Below are positions 9,037 to 17,522 of a stretch of 64,000 bases of DNA, in pieces; the stretch's first letter is position 1; every line of letters begins with the position of its first letter. The stretch comes from CADEFX01 sp963806735 (GTDB taxonomy: Bacteria; Pseudomonadota; Alphaproteobacteria; Rhizobiales; Hyphomicrobiaceae). The translations under genes were made by a program, and so were the position numbers. The notes below the pieces were generated by a model. The model was not told the origin of the DNA, did no database searches, and saw only the letters and a program-made list of their open reading frames with translations. Location of the stretch: NCBI GenBank assembly GCA_963806735.1, contig CAWEBE010000076.1, forward strand, positions 1-64,000, in the 5' to 3' direction.

Positions 9037-10062
9037 ATGACTGACAGTGCCAAGAACATTGCCGTCCTCGACGACCGGCTCGATCGGCTTATCAACATCG
9101 ATCTGGGCCAACGCGGTGTCGAGCATCTGTACGCGGCGGCTCGCAGCAAGCAGGGCGGCTCGCTCGTGGGAGCGGCCGCGGATTTGCTTGATCGCATTGC
9201 ACCAGGTGACACAGTGATCATGACGAGCGGCTCGGTCACTCGTTCCTGGCTATCACCCCACATCGCAGAGAATGACGGGCCAGCAGGGCTGGCCGCGATC
9301 GCTCGAGCACTTTCGCTTGCCAAGCGCGCCAATCTCGTCGTCCTGGCCGAGGACACTTTGCTGGCACCCATCACCTTGATCTTGGCTGTTGCGGGGTTGA
9401 CAGCTTTGCCACTCGAGCAGGCGAAGATCGCAAACAGGGAAGGAAGCCTCGCCGCGGTCACGTTACAGCCGTTTACGACCGACACCGCAGCAGCGCCTTC
9501 CGCGGCTAGTGCACTGCTGGATGAGCTTGCCCCGACATTGTTGTTCTCGACGGAGCGGATTGGCCGCAACGCTGAAGGCGTCTACTGCAACATGCGTGGT
9601 CGGGACAATGGGATGGGCCGTTCTCGGATTGATCACGTGTTCGACGAAGCGATGCGGCGGGGCACGCCTACCGTTGCGGTGGGAGATGGCGGCAACGAGA
9701 TCGGCATGGGGCTCGTCGCCGAGGCAGTTCGAAGTCATGTCAAGTTCGGCGACCAGCGGGTCGGCGGCGGCGTGGGCATTGGAGCCGAAACCGGTGCGGA
9801 CGTGCTGGTGACAGCTGCAGTCTCCAACTGGGGCTGCTACGCGATCGCCGCGGCCTTGGCCGCCCGGCATCGAAACGCTCGTCTTCTGCATAGCCCCGCC
9901 ATGGAACGGGCGCTGCTCAACCGCGGCACCGAGGTGGGTCTCATCAATTCGGTCGACGGGATCATCGACGCCAATGTCGACGGCATTGCGCTCTCGACCC
10001 ACGTGGCGATTGTGGAGCTGATCCAGGCTATTGTTGCGCCTGCGCTCAATGCCATGGAGTAG
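9037..10062 (+). CDS. D-glutamate cyclase-like protein (DUF4392)
   Basis: The 341-residue sequence matches the DUF4392 / D-glutamate cyclase C-terminal domain, known from the mitochondrial enzyme that turns D-glutamate into 5-oxo-D-proline. Recognisable parts are MTSGSVTRSWL near residue 64, a Rossmann-like middle, ERIGRNAEGVYCNMRGRD and the family hallmark VAVGDGGNEIGMG. It is the isolated C-terminal domain; the DUF1445 partner domain is not encoded nearby. It ends two bases before the CoA-transferase gene, so the two are surely co-transcribed. Whether it acts on D-glutamate is inferred from the family only. Confidence 0.8.
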   Translation: MTDSAKNIAVLDDRLDRLINIDLGQRGVEHLYAAARSKQGGSLVGAAADLLDRIAPGDTVIMTSGSVTRSWLSPHIAENDGPAGLAAIARALSLAKRANLVVLAEDTLLAPITLILAVAGLTALPLEQAKIANREGSLAAVTLQPFTTDTAAAPSAASALLDELAPTLLFSTERIGRNAEGVYCNMRGRDNGMGRSRIDHVFDEAMRRGTPTVAVGDGGNEIGMGLVAEAVRSHVKFGDQRVGGGVGIGAETGADVLVTAAVSNWGCYAIAAALAARHRNARLLHSPAMERALLNRGTEVGLINSVDGIIDANVDGIALSTHVAIVELIQAIVAPALNAME

Positions 10063-10064
10063 TC

Positions 10065-11258
10065 ATGTCAGGATCGCTCAGAGGGCCTCTTTCTGGGGTC
10101 CGCGTTCTCGAGTTTGGCCAGATCGCGGCGGGTCCATTTGCTGGCTCGCTGCTTGCGGATCTCGGGGCTGATGTCGTTAAGGTGGAGAATCCGGCGGGCG
10201 GTGACGGCATGCGCGGATGGCCGCCGCTATCCTCGAAGGAAGGCGGCAGGCCATTCAGCGAGAACTTTGCGTCCCTCAACCGCAACAAGCGATCAATAGC
10301 CGTCGACCTCAAGGATGCGCCGAGCGTGGCACGCCTGAAACAACTGGCCGCGCGAGCCGATGTCGTGATCGAGAATTTCCGCGCCGGCGTCTTGCGGCGT
10401 TTGGGCCTCGGATTCAAAGATCTGAAAGCATGCAACCCGCGCCTGGTTTACTGTTCGATATCCGGCTACGGGCAGAGCGGGCCTTATGCTGAAAGGGGCG
10501 CCTTCGATGTGACCGTTCAAGGCATGAGCGGGCTGATGAGTGTCACCGGCGAGGAGGGGCGTCCGCCCGTGAAATGCGGCGTGCCGGTAGGCGATTTCTC
10601 GGCTGGCCTGTATGCAGCCTACAGCATCACCGCGCTGCTGATGCAAGCACGCGAGACTGGCCAGGGCGGCTACATCGACTGCTCGATGCTGGGATCATTG
10701 ATCGGTGTCGCCGCGCTGCAGACCAGCGAGTACTTCGGCACCGGTAGGGCCGGTCGCCGCATCGGCTCGGCGCATCCACGTAACGCCCCCTATCAGGCGT
10801 ACCGCGCCAAGGACGATTACTTCATCATCGCAGCGGGGAACGATGCTCTATGGCGGGAAGTAACAGAAGCCGTCTGTAAGCCAGATCTGTTTATCGACCC
10901 CCGCTTCAAGACCCAATCCGACCGCGCACGCAACCAGAGCGCGCTTGCCGAGCTTCTCGAGCCGGAGTTCAGGAAGCGGCCAGCCGCAGAGTGGCTGGCT
11001 GAAATGGATCGGCGCGGCGTGCCTTGCTCGCCGATAAATTCCTATCCCGAGGTCTTTGCCGACCCTCACGTACAGAGCATGCGCCTGGTGCGATCCTTGC
11101 GATTGCCCAACGGCGTGGAGACCCGGACCACAGCCTTCCCAGTCGCGATCGAGGGCTATGAGTTCGAGGTCGCCCGGCCGCCACCTGAGCTTGGCGCCCA
11201 TACCGATGAGGTGGCGACGGAATGGCTGGGCCAGACCCCGGACGTGGACGGAAAATGA
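10065..11258 (+). CDS. CaiB/BaiF family (type III) CoA-transferase
   Basis: Class III CoA-transferases move CoA between carboxylic acids through an aspartyl-CoA thioester. The 397 residues show the family N-terminus GVRVLEFGQIAAGPFAGSLL, ADVVKVENPAGGD, the loop NRNKRSIAVDLK, ENFRAGVL, and the catalytic Asp in AFDVTVQGMSGL (about Asp148). The C-terminal EMDRRGVPCSPINSYPEV is also typical. It follows the cyclase-like gene by two bases. Facing the TRAP operon, it probably activates or exchanges CoA on the acid imported by that transporter; the acid is unknown. Confidence 0.9.
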   Translation: MSGSLRGPLSGVRVLEFGQIAAGPFAGSLLADLGADVVKVENPAGGDGMRGWPPLSSKEGGRPFSENFASLNRNKRSIAVDLKDAPSVARLKQLAARADVVIENFRAGVLRRLGLGFKDLKACNPRLVYCSISGYGQSGPYAERGAFDVTVQGMSGLMSVTGEEGRPPVKCGVPVGDFSAGLYAAYSITALLMQARETGQGGYIDCSMLGSLIGVAALQTSEYFGTGRAGRRIGSAHPRNAPYQAYRAKDDYFIIAAGNDALWREVTEAVCKPDLFIDPRFKTQSDRARNQSALAELLEPEFRKRPAAEWLAEMDRRGVPCSPINSYPEVFADPHVQSMRLVRSLRLPNGVETRTTAFPVAIEGYEFEVARPPPELGAHTDEVATEWLGQTPDVDGK

Positions 11259-11343
11259 TCGTTTGATGCGCCAAAAAAAATCTCTCAAGCCATCGGCGAG
11301 CACCCGAATGACACGATACCGGTTCGTTAGAACAGTTGGGTTT

Positions 11344-12651
11344 CTACTTCAATGAGAAGCCAAGCTGACGAGGCAACCACAATGTCAGCTCCGGGAAGAA
11401 AATGAGCACCACGGTGAGGCCAATCAGCATGAAGGTGTAGGGCATCGAGACGCGCACGAGCTGATCGTAGCCAAGACCGGTTACGCGAATGAGCGCGTAC
11501 AGCACCATGCCGACCGGCGGTGTCAGCAGCCCGAGCGTGAGCGCCAGCGCCATCACAACTCCGAAGTGAATTTCGTTGATACCGAATTTCTGCGCGATGG
11601 GCAGGAGGATGGGCGTCAAAATAAGGATTGCCGGCGTCTGGTCCATGGCCAATCCGACGACCAGCCATAGCCCCAGCAGAAGGAGAAGAAGCGCGGTTGG
11701 ACTGTCTGTCAGGTTTGCGAGAAAGAGCGCGAGCTGACCAGGGACTCCGCTACGAATGAATATGACGCCCAGAGTCGAGGTGAAAGCGATGATCACCATG
11801 ATCACCGCTGTGTCTATGAAAGTCCCACGCACCTCGGCCAGCAAGCGTTGCATCCCGATCTCGCGGTAGACAAAAACGCTAACGATCAGGGCATAGCATG
11901 CCGCTACAGCGGCAGCCTCGGTCGGCGTGAAGATACCGGAATAGATACCCGTGAGGATAATGGCCGGCGTCAGCAGTGCGAGGATGGCGCGCCGGAACGA
12001 CATCCAGACTTCGCGGATCGTCGCGCGTCCGCCGGCCGGGAAGTCGTACACTCGAGCGCAATAGCTGACCCAAATCATGAAAATGGCAGCCATCAGCAAG
12101 CCGGGTACGATGGCAGCAAAAAACAACGCACCGACCGAAACCTGCGCCTGCACTGCGTACGCTACAAGCACGATACTCGGTGGTATGATCGGGCTCAGGA
12201 GCGCCGATGCGGCTGTGATCCCGGCGCTGAACCGATGATCGTAACCCGCCTTGTTCATCGCCTTGATCTCAATTTGCCCCAGGCCGACGGCATCGGCGGT
12301 TGCCGAGCCTGACATGCCCGCGAACAGCAGGCTGGCAAGGACATTGGCATGACCGAGCCCCCCACGGATCGGGCGAACCAGGACTGCAACAAAGTCGAAC
12401 AGGCGCTCCGTGATCCCGCCGGAATTCATTAGGCGCCCGGCAAAGAGAAAAAAGGGGATCGCGAGTAGAAGAAAATCATCCATCTTGCTGAGAGAGGTGC
12501 GCGCGATCATGGTCGCAACGCGTGGATCAAAGAGATCGCCGAACAACCAAGCCGCGCCGCCAAGGGAGGCAATGCCTGCGGCAAAGCCGACCGGCATCCC
12601 AAGGGTTATCAGCCCGACCACCAGGACAAGGGCAACGGTTGCGATCATCAT
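11344..12651 (-). CDS. TRAP transporter large permease (DctM type)
   Basis: A 435-residue membrane protein with about twelve hydrophobic segments, the sodium-coupled channel subunit of a TRAP dicarboxylate-type importer. Family landmarks are LLAIPFFLFAGRLMNSGGI, GMSGSATADAVGLG, ASALLSPIIPPSIVLVAYAV and TLGLLTPPVGMVLYA. The start ATG at 12651 overlaps the stop of the small permease gene (ATGA), so the long upstream reading frame to 12903 is not used. It is last in the DctP-DctQ-DctM operon and convergent with the CoA-transferase gene, 85 bases apart. Confidence 0.95.
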   Translation of the reverse strand: MMIATVALVLVVGLITLGMPVGFAAGIASLGGAAWLFGDLFDPRVATMIARTSLSKMDDFLLLAIPFFLFAGRLMNSGGITERLFDFVAVLVRPIRGGLGHANVLASLLFAGMSGSATADAVGLGQIEIKAMNKAGYDHRFSAGITAASALLSPIIPPSIVLVAYAVQAQVSVGALFFAAIVPGLLMAAIFMIWVSYCARVYDFPAGGRATIREVWMSFRRAILALLTPAIILTGIYSGIFTPTEAAAVAACYALIVSVFVYREIGMQRLLAEVRGTFIDTAVIMVIIAFTSTLGVIFIRSGVPGQLALFLANLTDSPTALLLLLLGLWLVVGLAMDQTPAILILTPILLPIAQKFGINEIHFGVVMALALTLGLLTPPVGMVLYALIRVTGLGYDQLVRVSMPYTFMLIGLTVVLIFFPELTLWLPRQLGFSLK

Positions 12652-13178
12652 GGCCCGCCTCCTTCGCCCCGGTAGCGACGCACCTGGACGATGAGATCGG
12701 CAAAGACAAACAGCATCATGAATGCAATGGCCACGGCCTCGACCGCGTAAAGCGCCGAGACCGGGATCCACGGCACTGTAATGAAGCTCGATCCAAGATT
12801 GAGCGTCAGCAGGCGCCGGGCGCCATCGAGCCAAATGGCCAGCAGCAACAGAATCGCGCAATCGAAGACGATCAGCGCTGCCGCCTGAGTGCGCGCCGGC
12901 CACTTGCCGAACAAGAAGTCGACGACAATGTGATCACGCCGCCGAATCGCCACTGCAATGCCTAGCATCATGGCAGCAAGGAACAGAATCCTCGCCAGTT
13001 CCTCCGTCCAGGGCAGCGCAATCTCGAGATAACGCGCAATCACCTGCAGCAGCGTGACCACCAGCACCGCTACGAACAATGCCAAACCCAAGAGCTCCAT
13101 CGCGTTGGCAACAACGGCGAGCCAAGGGTGTATGCGGTCCGAGACAGGCCTCGGAACCGCGACACGATCATCAGACAT
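12648..13178 (-). CDS. TRAP transporter small permease (DctQ type)
   Basis: A 176-residue inner-membrane protein with four hydrophobic helices. LPWTEELARILFLAAMMLG is the hallmark region of DctQ, followed by RRRDHIVVDFL. It links the binding protein to the large permease. The start at 13178 (MSDDRVAVPRP) has AGGGG seven bases upstream and replaces a longer frame that overlaps the binding-protein gene. It overlaps dctM-type gene 12651 by four bases. Confidence 0.9.
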   Translation of the reverse strand: MSDDRVAVPRPVSDRIHPWLAVVANAMELLGLALFVAVLVVTLLQVIARYLEIALPWTEELARILFLAAMMLGIAVAIRRRDHIVVDFLFGKWPARTQAAALIVFDCAILLLLAIWLDGARRLLTLNLGSSFITVPWIPVSALYAVEAVAIAFMMLFVFADLIVQVRRYRGEGGGP

Positions 13179-13224
13179 GCATGCCCCTGAAGGCTGGATA
13201 ACGCAGGTTCGCTGGAAGCTAAGG

Positions 13225-14199
13225 CTAGTCTGCTGCTTTGCGGATCTCTTCCAGCAGCCCTGGGCGGCAGCTCTTGGCAGCGAACGCCTCGACGATGGGG
13301 AGCGCAATGTCTCGGAAGGCCGCGACATTGGCGGGGATGATTTCGACTTTGCTTTCTTTTTTCATCTTGGCGGCTAGATCGTCCATCTCGGTTGCAACGG
13401 CCTGCTTGAGCCAGGTCATGGCGTCTATGAGGGTCTCGTCGAAGACGGCGCGCTGGTCCGCGCTCAGGCTTTGCAGAAACTTGCTGCTGGCACTGACAAT
13501 ATTGTAGCTCCATACGTGACTTGTCAGACTGATATGACTTTGCACCTCGTAGAGCCGGCTGCCGTAGATCGTCGAGATCGGGTTCTCCTGGGCATCGAAC
13601 ACGCCCTGGCGCAGTGCCCCATAGAGCTCCGACATGGATAGGGGGCCGGGCAGCGCGCCGTACGCCGCGAATACCTGGCCGCGAAGATTGTTCGTCACTC
13701 GGACCTTGACGCCCTTCATGTCGGAAGGTTCACGAATGGGCTTGTTCGCCGTCATATGACGAGCGCCGCGGGGCGCAACTGCGACAATCTCGATGCCATA
13801 CTTTTTCTTAACGAAATCTGAAACTTCCTTGCCCAGCGGGCCGCTCCACACGCGCATTCCGTGCGCCTCGTCCTTGAAAACATACTCGGCCTCGAGGCAC
13901 TGGTACTCCTTGGCGAGTTGATGGACGATCACGGGCCCAGCGATGTGCATTTGGATCTCATTCGTGGCCAGCTGCTGAAGGAGCTGCTGGTCACCGCCGA
14001 GCAGACTGTCCGGCGAGAATTCCATCTTGAACACGCCACCGGATTTCTTTTCGAGCTGCTCCTTCCAGAGCACGATGCTGCGCGAGCTCAGGTCTTGCGA
14101 GCCATTGGTGGTCGCGAACGTGAATTTGACCTCTTTCCCGTACGCAGGAGGTGCGAGCAACGCGGCGCACACCAACCCTAGAGCCATGAACCTCCACAT
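13225..14199 (-). CDS. TRAP transporter substrate-binding protein (DctP type)
   Basis: A 324-residue periplasmic binding protein. The start at 14199 gives a clear Sec signal (MWRFMALGLVCAALLAPPAYG before KEVKFTFATTNG) and has GGGAGAGGAG upstream. The family pattern includes GVFKMEFSPDSLLGGDQQLL, then RVTNNLRGQVFAAYGALPGPL with the substrate-carboxylate Arg of the DctP motif, then ELYGALRQGVFDAQENPI. It scavenges an organic acid for the two membrane subunits encoded just downstream. Its neighbours hint at an amino-acid-derived acid such as 5-oxoproline, which is inference only. Confidence 0.93.
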   Translation of the reverse strand: MWRFMALGLVCAALLAPPAYGKEVKFTFATTNGSQDLSSRSIVLWKEQLEKKSGGVFKMEFSPDSLLGGDQQLLQQLATNEIQMHIAGPVIVHQLAKEYQCLEAEYVFKDEAHGMRVWSGPLGKEVSDFVKKKYGIEIVAVAPRGARHMTANKPIREPSDMKGVKVRVTNNLRGQVFAAYGALPGPLSMSELYGALRQGVFDAQENPISTIYGSRLYEVQSHISLTSHVWSYNIVSASSKFLQSLSADQRAVFDETLIDAMTWLKQAVATEMDDLAAKMKKESKVEIIPANVAAFRDIALPIVEAFAAKSCRPGLLEEIRKAAD

Positions 14200-14384
14200 C
14201 GTGCGGACTCCTCTCCCGAAGCGTTTTGTAGTTATGCACGAAATGCTCCTGCCCAGACCATGCGTTGTCAATGCCGCAAGGAAGCGAGCCCCGTGCTGCT
14301 TGACTGATCCATGACACAGTTGGGTCCTTAAGATGGTCTACGTCGCGGCAGATCCCGGCGACGCGAGGGAAGGGGGAAGAGCTG

Positions 14385-15674
14385 ATGGATTGGCGCGCGG
14401 AGAGCGCGGCCTGGATCGAGCAGATTCAGGGCGCCGCCAGCAGTCCTCTGCTGGCCCTGGGGGCATTGTGCGCTTCGGTGATCCTGCTGTTCGTGCTGGC
14501 CGTGCGCAACAGGCACCTGAAATTGCAACTGGCGATCCAAGGGGATAGCGGGAAGCGCGCCTCCGGAACGGGTGATGTGCCGTCTGCCGACCCGCAAATC
14601 GAGGCGACACGGACGCTGATTGATCGGGTGCTGCCCCGGCACTCGTTGGCCTTCTATCTTCTCGCTCTGGTGATCGCGGCTGCGTGCTGGGGGCTGGGAT
14701 TGGCTCTCGCCCCGAGTGCGACCTCTTTCCTGGAGTTACGGGAGTGGCACATCCAGCCCTTCTATCTGGCTGCGCACCTCATTGCGCTGCGGCTGTTCGT
14801 TCAGCTGTTTGTTCGCAACTACGTGGCCGGTGCCAGCCACCTCGACATTTCGGCGGATAGAGTCACCACCGGCATCCGCCGTGTCCTTGGCCTGCCGGGA
14901 GGACTGGTAGCGATCGCGATCGCTCTACCGTTCTGCATCCTCGACTACCAATATCTCGTGAGCGACCACTACGAAAAGCTCAGCGAGGATCAGCTGCTGC
15001 ACGCCATCGACTACGTGATGTGGGGCATCTGGTGCATGGAATGGCTGCTCAACGCCTTCATCTGGGTCGTCCTGGCAGGCTTCCTGGCGATGAGCTATCA
15101 AGCGCTGCGCACCTGCCGCTTCCGAGCACCCATCGCCACTGTGGTGCAGGAGAAGCTGTATCGGCCGTTCCTGCAGATGAGCTCTCAAGGGGCAAGCATC
15201 GTTCTGGGATTTGCCTGCGTCACGGCGTTCTATATCTGGTATGCGGGCGGGGAGGTATCGGACTTTCTAGGTCTCGGCGTGACCGGGGTTCTGCTGGTGG
15301 TCGGCTTCATCCCGGCGTGGCTGCTGCTCAACGCCAAGGTGAAGCGCACGGTTCGCGAGGAGATCGAGGCTCTGCGGCGCAATCTGCCTGCGCTGGTGGC
15401 GGGCGAGATGGTTCTCGGTGCGAGTACTGGCGAGGCTCGAGCGCGCACTGTTGAGGAACGGCTCGACGAGGTCGTGGCGATAATGCGCGCCTGGCACTTG
15501 GAGCGTCTGCAGCTCGATCTGGGACGCACTGAGGCGCAGGCCCTGGTCGTGCGGCTCGCTGCTCCTGCTGCTACTGCGGGGTGGCAGCTCTACAGCAATC
15601 TGCAGGGCATTCTCGGCAAGGTCGGCGGGACCGTGGGCGCGATCCTCTCTGCGCTCGCAAAGCTGTTCACGTAG
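14385..15674 (+). CDS. Multi-pass membrane protein of unknown function
   Basis: A 429-residue protein I do not recognise. An N-terminal helix (LLALGALCASVILLFVLAV) is followed by a charged linker, then about six more hydrophobic segments around residues 90-110, 125-145, 165-185, 205-235, 265-285 and 290-310. A soluble, helical C-terminal part of about 115 residues contains EEIEALRRNLPALVAGEM and EERLDEVVAIMRAWHLERL. The overall layout resembles a mechanosensitive-channel or sensor-like membrane protein without a known domain. GGGGGAAGAG sits just upstream of the ATG. It stands alone between the TRAP operon and a DUF3237 gene. Confidence 0.75.
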   Translation: MDWRAESAAWIEQIQGAASSPLLALGALCASVILLFVLAVRNRHLKLQLAIQGDSGKRASGTGDVPSADPQIEATRTLIDRVLPRHSLAFYLLALVIAAACWGLGLALAPSATSFLELREWHIQPFYLAAHLIALRLFVQLFVRNYVAGASHLDISADRVTTGIRRVLGLPGGLVAIAIALPFCILDYQYLVSDHYEKLSEDQLLHAIDYVMWGIWCMEWLLNAFIWVVLAGFLAMSYQALRTCRFRAPIATVVQEKLYRPFLQMSSQGASIVLGFACVTAFYIWYAGGEVSDFLGLGVTGVLLVVGFIPAWLLLNAKVKRTVREEIEALRRNLPALVAGEMVLGASTGEARARTVEERLDEVVAIMRAWHLERLQLDLGRTEAQALVVRLAAPAATAGWQLYSNLQGILGKVGGTVGAILSALAKLFT

Positions 15675-15950
15675 CAGGGTCGTCTCGGCTGCTGCGTGCT
15701 ACTGACACCTGTCTTCGCACATCGATAGACGCACGTTCCGCAATGTGACCAGGCACGCCAGGGATCTGAAACGGGTCTGGGTTCCTGCGTGGCTGCAGGA
15801 AAACTAAAGGATCGAAGGTGTCGCAGTGAGGATTTGTCTTGCGGGCTTGGCCTCAGAAAGCATTGCCAACTGCAGCCTTTGCCGACCCAACCTGATGTCG
15901 GCAGTGAGGGATCAAGTGGATGCCAGCGCTGGAACCGCGAGCTATTTCCT

Positions 15951-16409
15951 TCACAAGATCTGAAACACATCGTACTCGCCCTGCTTCGGCAGGCGTCGGC
16001 CGACGCCAACGGCCACGATGCGGTTGAGCCAGTCGTACTTGGGCGCGGCAGTCTCGAAGCTGGGGGTGTTTCTGAGATAGTACTCAGTTTGTGGTACCAA
16101 CTCGCCCCGAGCGATGCGAGCCATCACCTCTGGCGAAGCGTGTCGTATGCCCGTGTAGTGCATGAAGATGAGAGCGCCGTCGTCGGTCTTCAGTACAAGG
16201 CGAACATTCGGGTTCATGGCGCCGTCAGACCGCAGCGTCTTCATGTCCATGCCACCCGAAAGCACCTCGCCTTTGAGGAGCGGTCCCTCGAACTTTCCTG
16301 CACCCAGCACGTCGATGTGGCGCGTACCGAGGGGTACCGCGCCCACGTCGTGCAACGCGGCAATGGCAACAGTGATGGTGAACAGGTACTCAGACCTGAG
16401 CTCGGGCAT
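15951..16409 (-). CDS. DUF3237 family protein
   Basis: A 152-residue single-domain protein matching DUF3237, a small beta-barrel family of unknown function common in proteobacteria. Typical stretches are EYLFTITVAIAALHDVG, GTRHIDVLGAGKFEGPLLKG, GGMDMKTLRSDGAMNPNVR and GIRHASPEVMARIARG. The start ATG at 16409 has GGAGACG eight bases upstream, so the in-frame codons up to 16442 are not used. There is no signal peptide; the protein is probably cytoplasmic. The neighbours give no hint of a pathway. Confidence 0.88.
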   Translation of the reverse strand: MPELRSEYLFTITVAIAALHDVGAVPLGTRHIDVLGAGKFEGPLLKGEVLSGGMDMKTLRSDGAMNPNVRLVLKTDDGALIFMHYTGIRHASPEVMARIARGELVPQTEYYLRNTPSFETAAPKYDWLNRIVAVGVGRRLPKQGEYDVFQIL

Positions 16410-16504
16410 GCGTCGTCTCCTCGGATGGTGCACAAAACTCACTGCAGACTAGCCCGTTTAAGTATGCAGCTTGTGGCTCATTGCGGCACCTTCGAGCGCA
16501 AAAA

Positions 16505-16822
16505 TTAGGTACGAAATTCGCATCTGCAGATTGAGAGGAAAGCCGAGCTGGGACCGCCGAGTTGCATGCCAAGACTTTTCGGCAATGGCTTCGTGCTCGT
16601 CGTTCGTGCCGCGTTGATGCGGCTGCTCAAGGTCGACTCGGACACGATCCGACCGTTCCATACGGCCTCAAGGATGTCGTCGCGGCTGGCGACACGGTCG
16701 CGCGTGCGGATGAGGAATTCGAGAAGGTCGAATACCTGCGGCTCGACCTCAATCCTGTCGCTTCCGCGGCGGAGCTCGCGGCGGCCCGGGTCCAGCACAT
16801 AAACATCGAACACGTAGATCAT
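16505..16822 (-). pseudogene. Winged-helix (OmpR/CadC-type) DNA-binding domain, truncated
   Basis: The first 75 or so residues are a Trans_reg_C winged helix: FDVYVLDPGRRELRRGSD, EVEPQVFDLLEFLI, ASRDDILEAVWNGRIVSEST and LSSRINAAR. In intact relatives this is followed by a conserved GDDG...IRT...KGFRF wing and then a long adenylate-cyclase-like or TPR effector part. Here the wing is lost after INAAR and replaced by TTSTKPLPKSLGMQLGGPS before a stop. The protein is therefore probably nonfunctional, a remnant of a larger regulator. Start ATG taken at 16822. Confidence 0.7.
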
Positions 16823-16887
16823 TCGACCTGCTTCCCCGTCGTCGCGGGCCACATTAGGCGTTGCAGGTTAGTGCGGCCGCTGCAAAA

Positions 16888-16932
16888 AAAATCAATCGAC
16901 CCTAAAGGGTAAATCAAGACGGGCTCACAGCG
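16888..16932 (+). repeat. 45-48 base repeat, copy A (divergent)
   Basis: About 35 of 44 bases match the copy at 20141-20189, with equal length. The shared 3' end is CTCACAGCG. It ends 114 bases before the GTG of a small secreted protein gene at 17047. Confidence 0.6.
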
Positions 16933-17046
16933 CATGCTCGTCATTTCCGGCATTCCTCCGCCCGTCCGGCAGCGCTTGGGCAATTTCCAGGCAGCCTGAC
17001 CGCAGGGACGGCAGCGCATGCCGTCGTAAACCTGGAGATCAGGACC

Positions 17047-17253
17047 GTGTCAGCTAAGTCTCTTTGCGTTTCTGCCGCGGCTGCACTGACGGCGGCTGTC
17101 TTTCTTGCCATACCGACGACCGCGGGCGCCGCGGACATCAACATCTACGGGCCGAGACCGGTGGTCGTCGCGCCCGCGCCCCGTGTCTATGTGGCGCCGG
17201 CGCGGACGGTCGTCGTTACCCCGCGCTGCGTCACCCATACCGCGCGCGTCTAG
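17047..17253 (+). CDS. Small secreted protein, probably shortened by a TAG codon
   Basis: A 68-residue protein with a signal peptide (VSAKSLCVSAAAALTAAVFL, cut after AGAA before DINIYG) and a Pro/Val-rich mature part (RPVVVAPAPRVYVAPARTV). GGAG lies nine bases before the GTG start. The frame ends at TAG (17251-17253), but past it the same frame continues VAGHYVYRNVRTCG to a TAA at 17296. RV-stop-VAGHYVYRN looks like RVWVAGHYVYRN with a TGG changed to TAG, so 15 residues including a Cys have been lost. Related small periplasmic proteins in rhizobia end with such a Cys, possibly paired with the Cys in TPRCVTH. Confidence 0.65.
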   Translation: MSAKSLCVSAAAALTAAVFLAIPTTAGAADINIYGPRPVVVAPAPRVYVAPARTVVVTPRCVTHTARV

Positions 17254-17522
17254 GTGGCCGGCCACTACGTCTACCGCAACGTGCGGACATGCGGCTAAGG
17301 ACGACAACGAGAGCATCGGGCGGCGTGGTGACGGCGTCCGAACTCGATAGCAAAAAGGATGCAAGGCGATGTGGACGGCAGCAAGACGACAGGTGGGCGA
17401 GATCCTGTGGCTCCTCTCGATGCTGACAGGACTTTCACCTCTAAGCGTAGCCGTTGCGGCGGCTGCCTTGGTGGTGATTTAGCCGGTGATCTCGTTTGCA
17501 GGTCGCGAATGGCGCGAAATAG

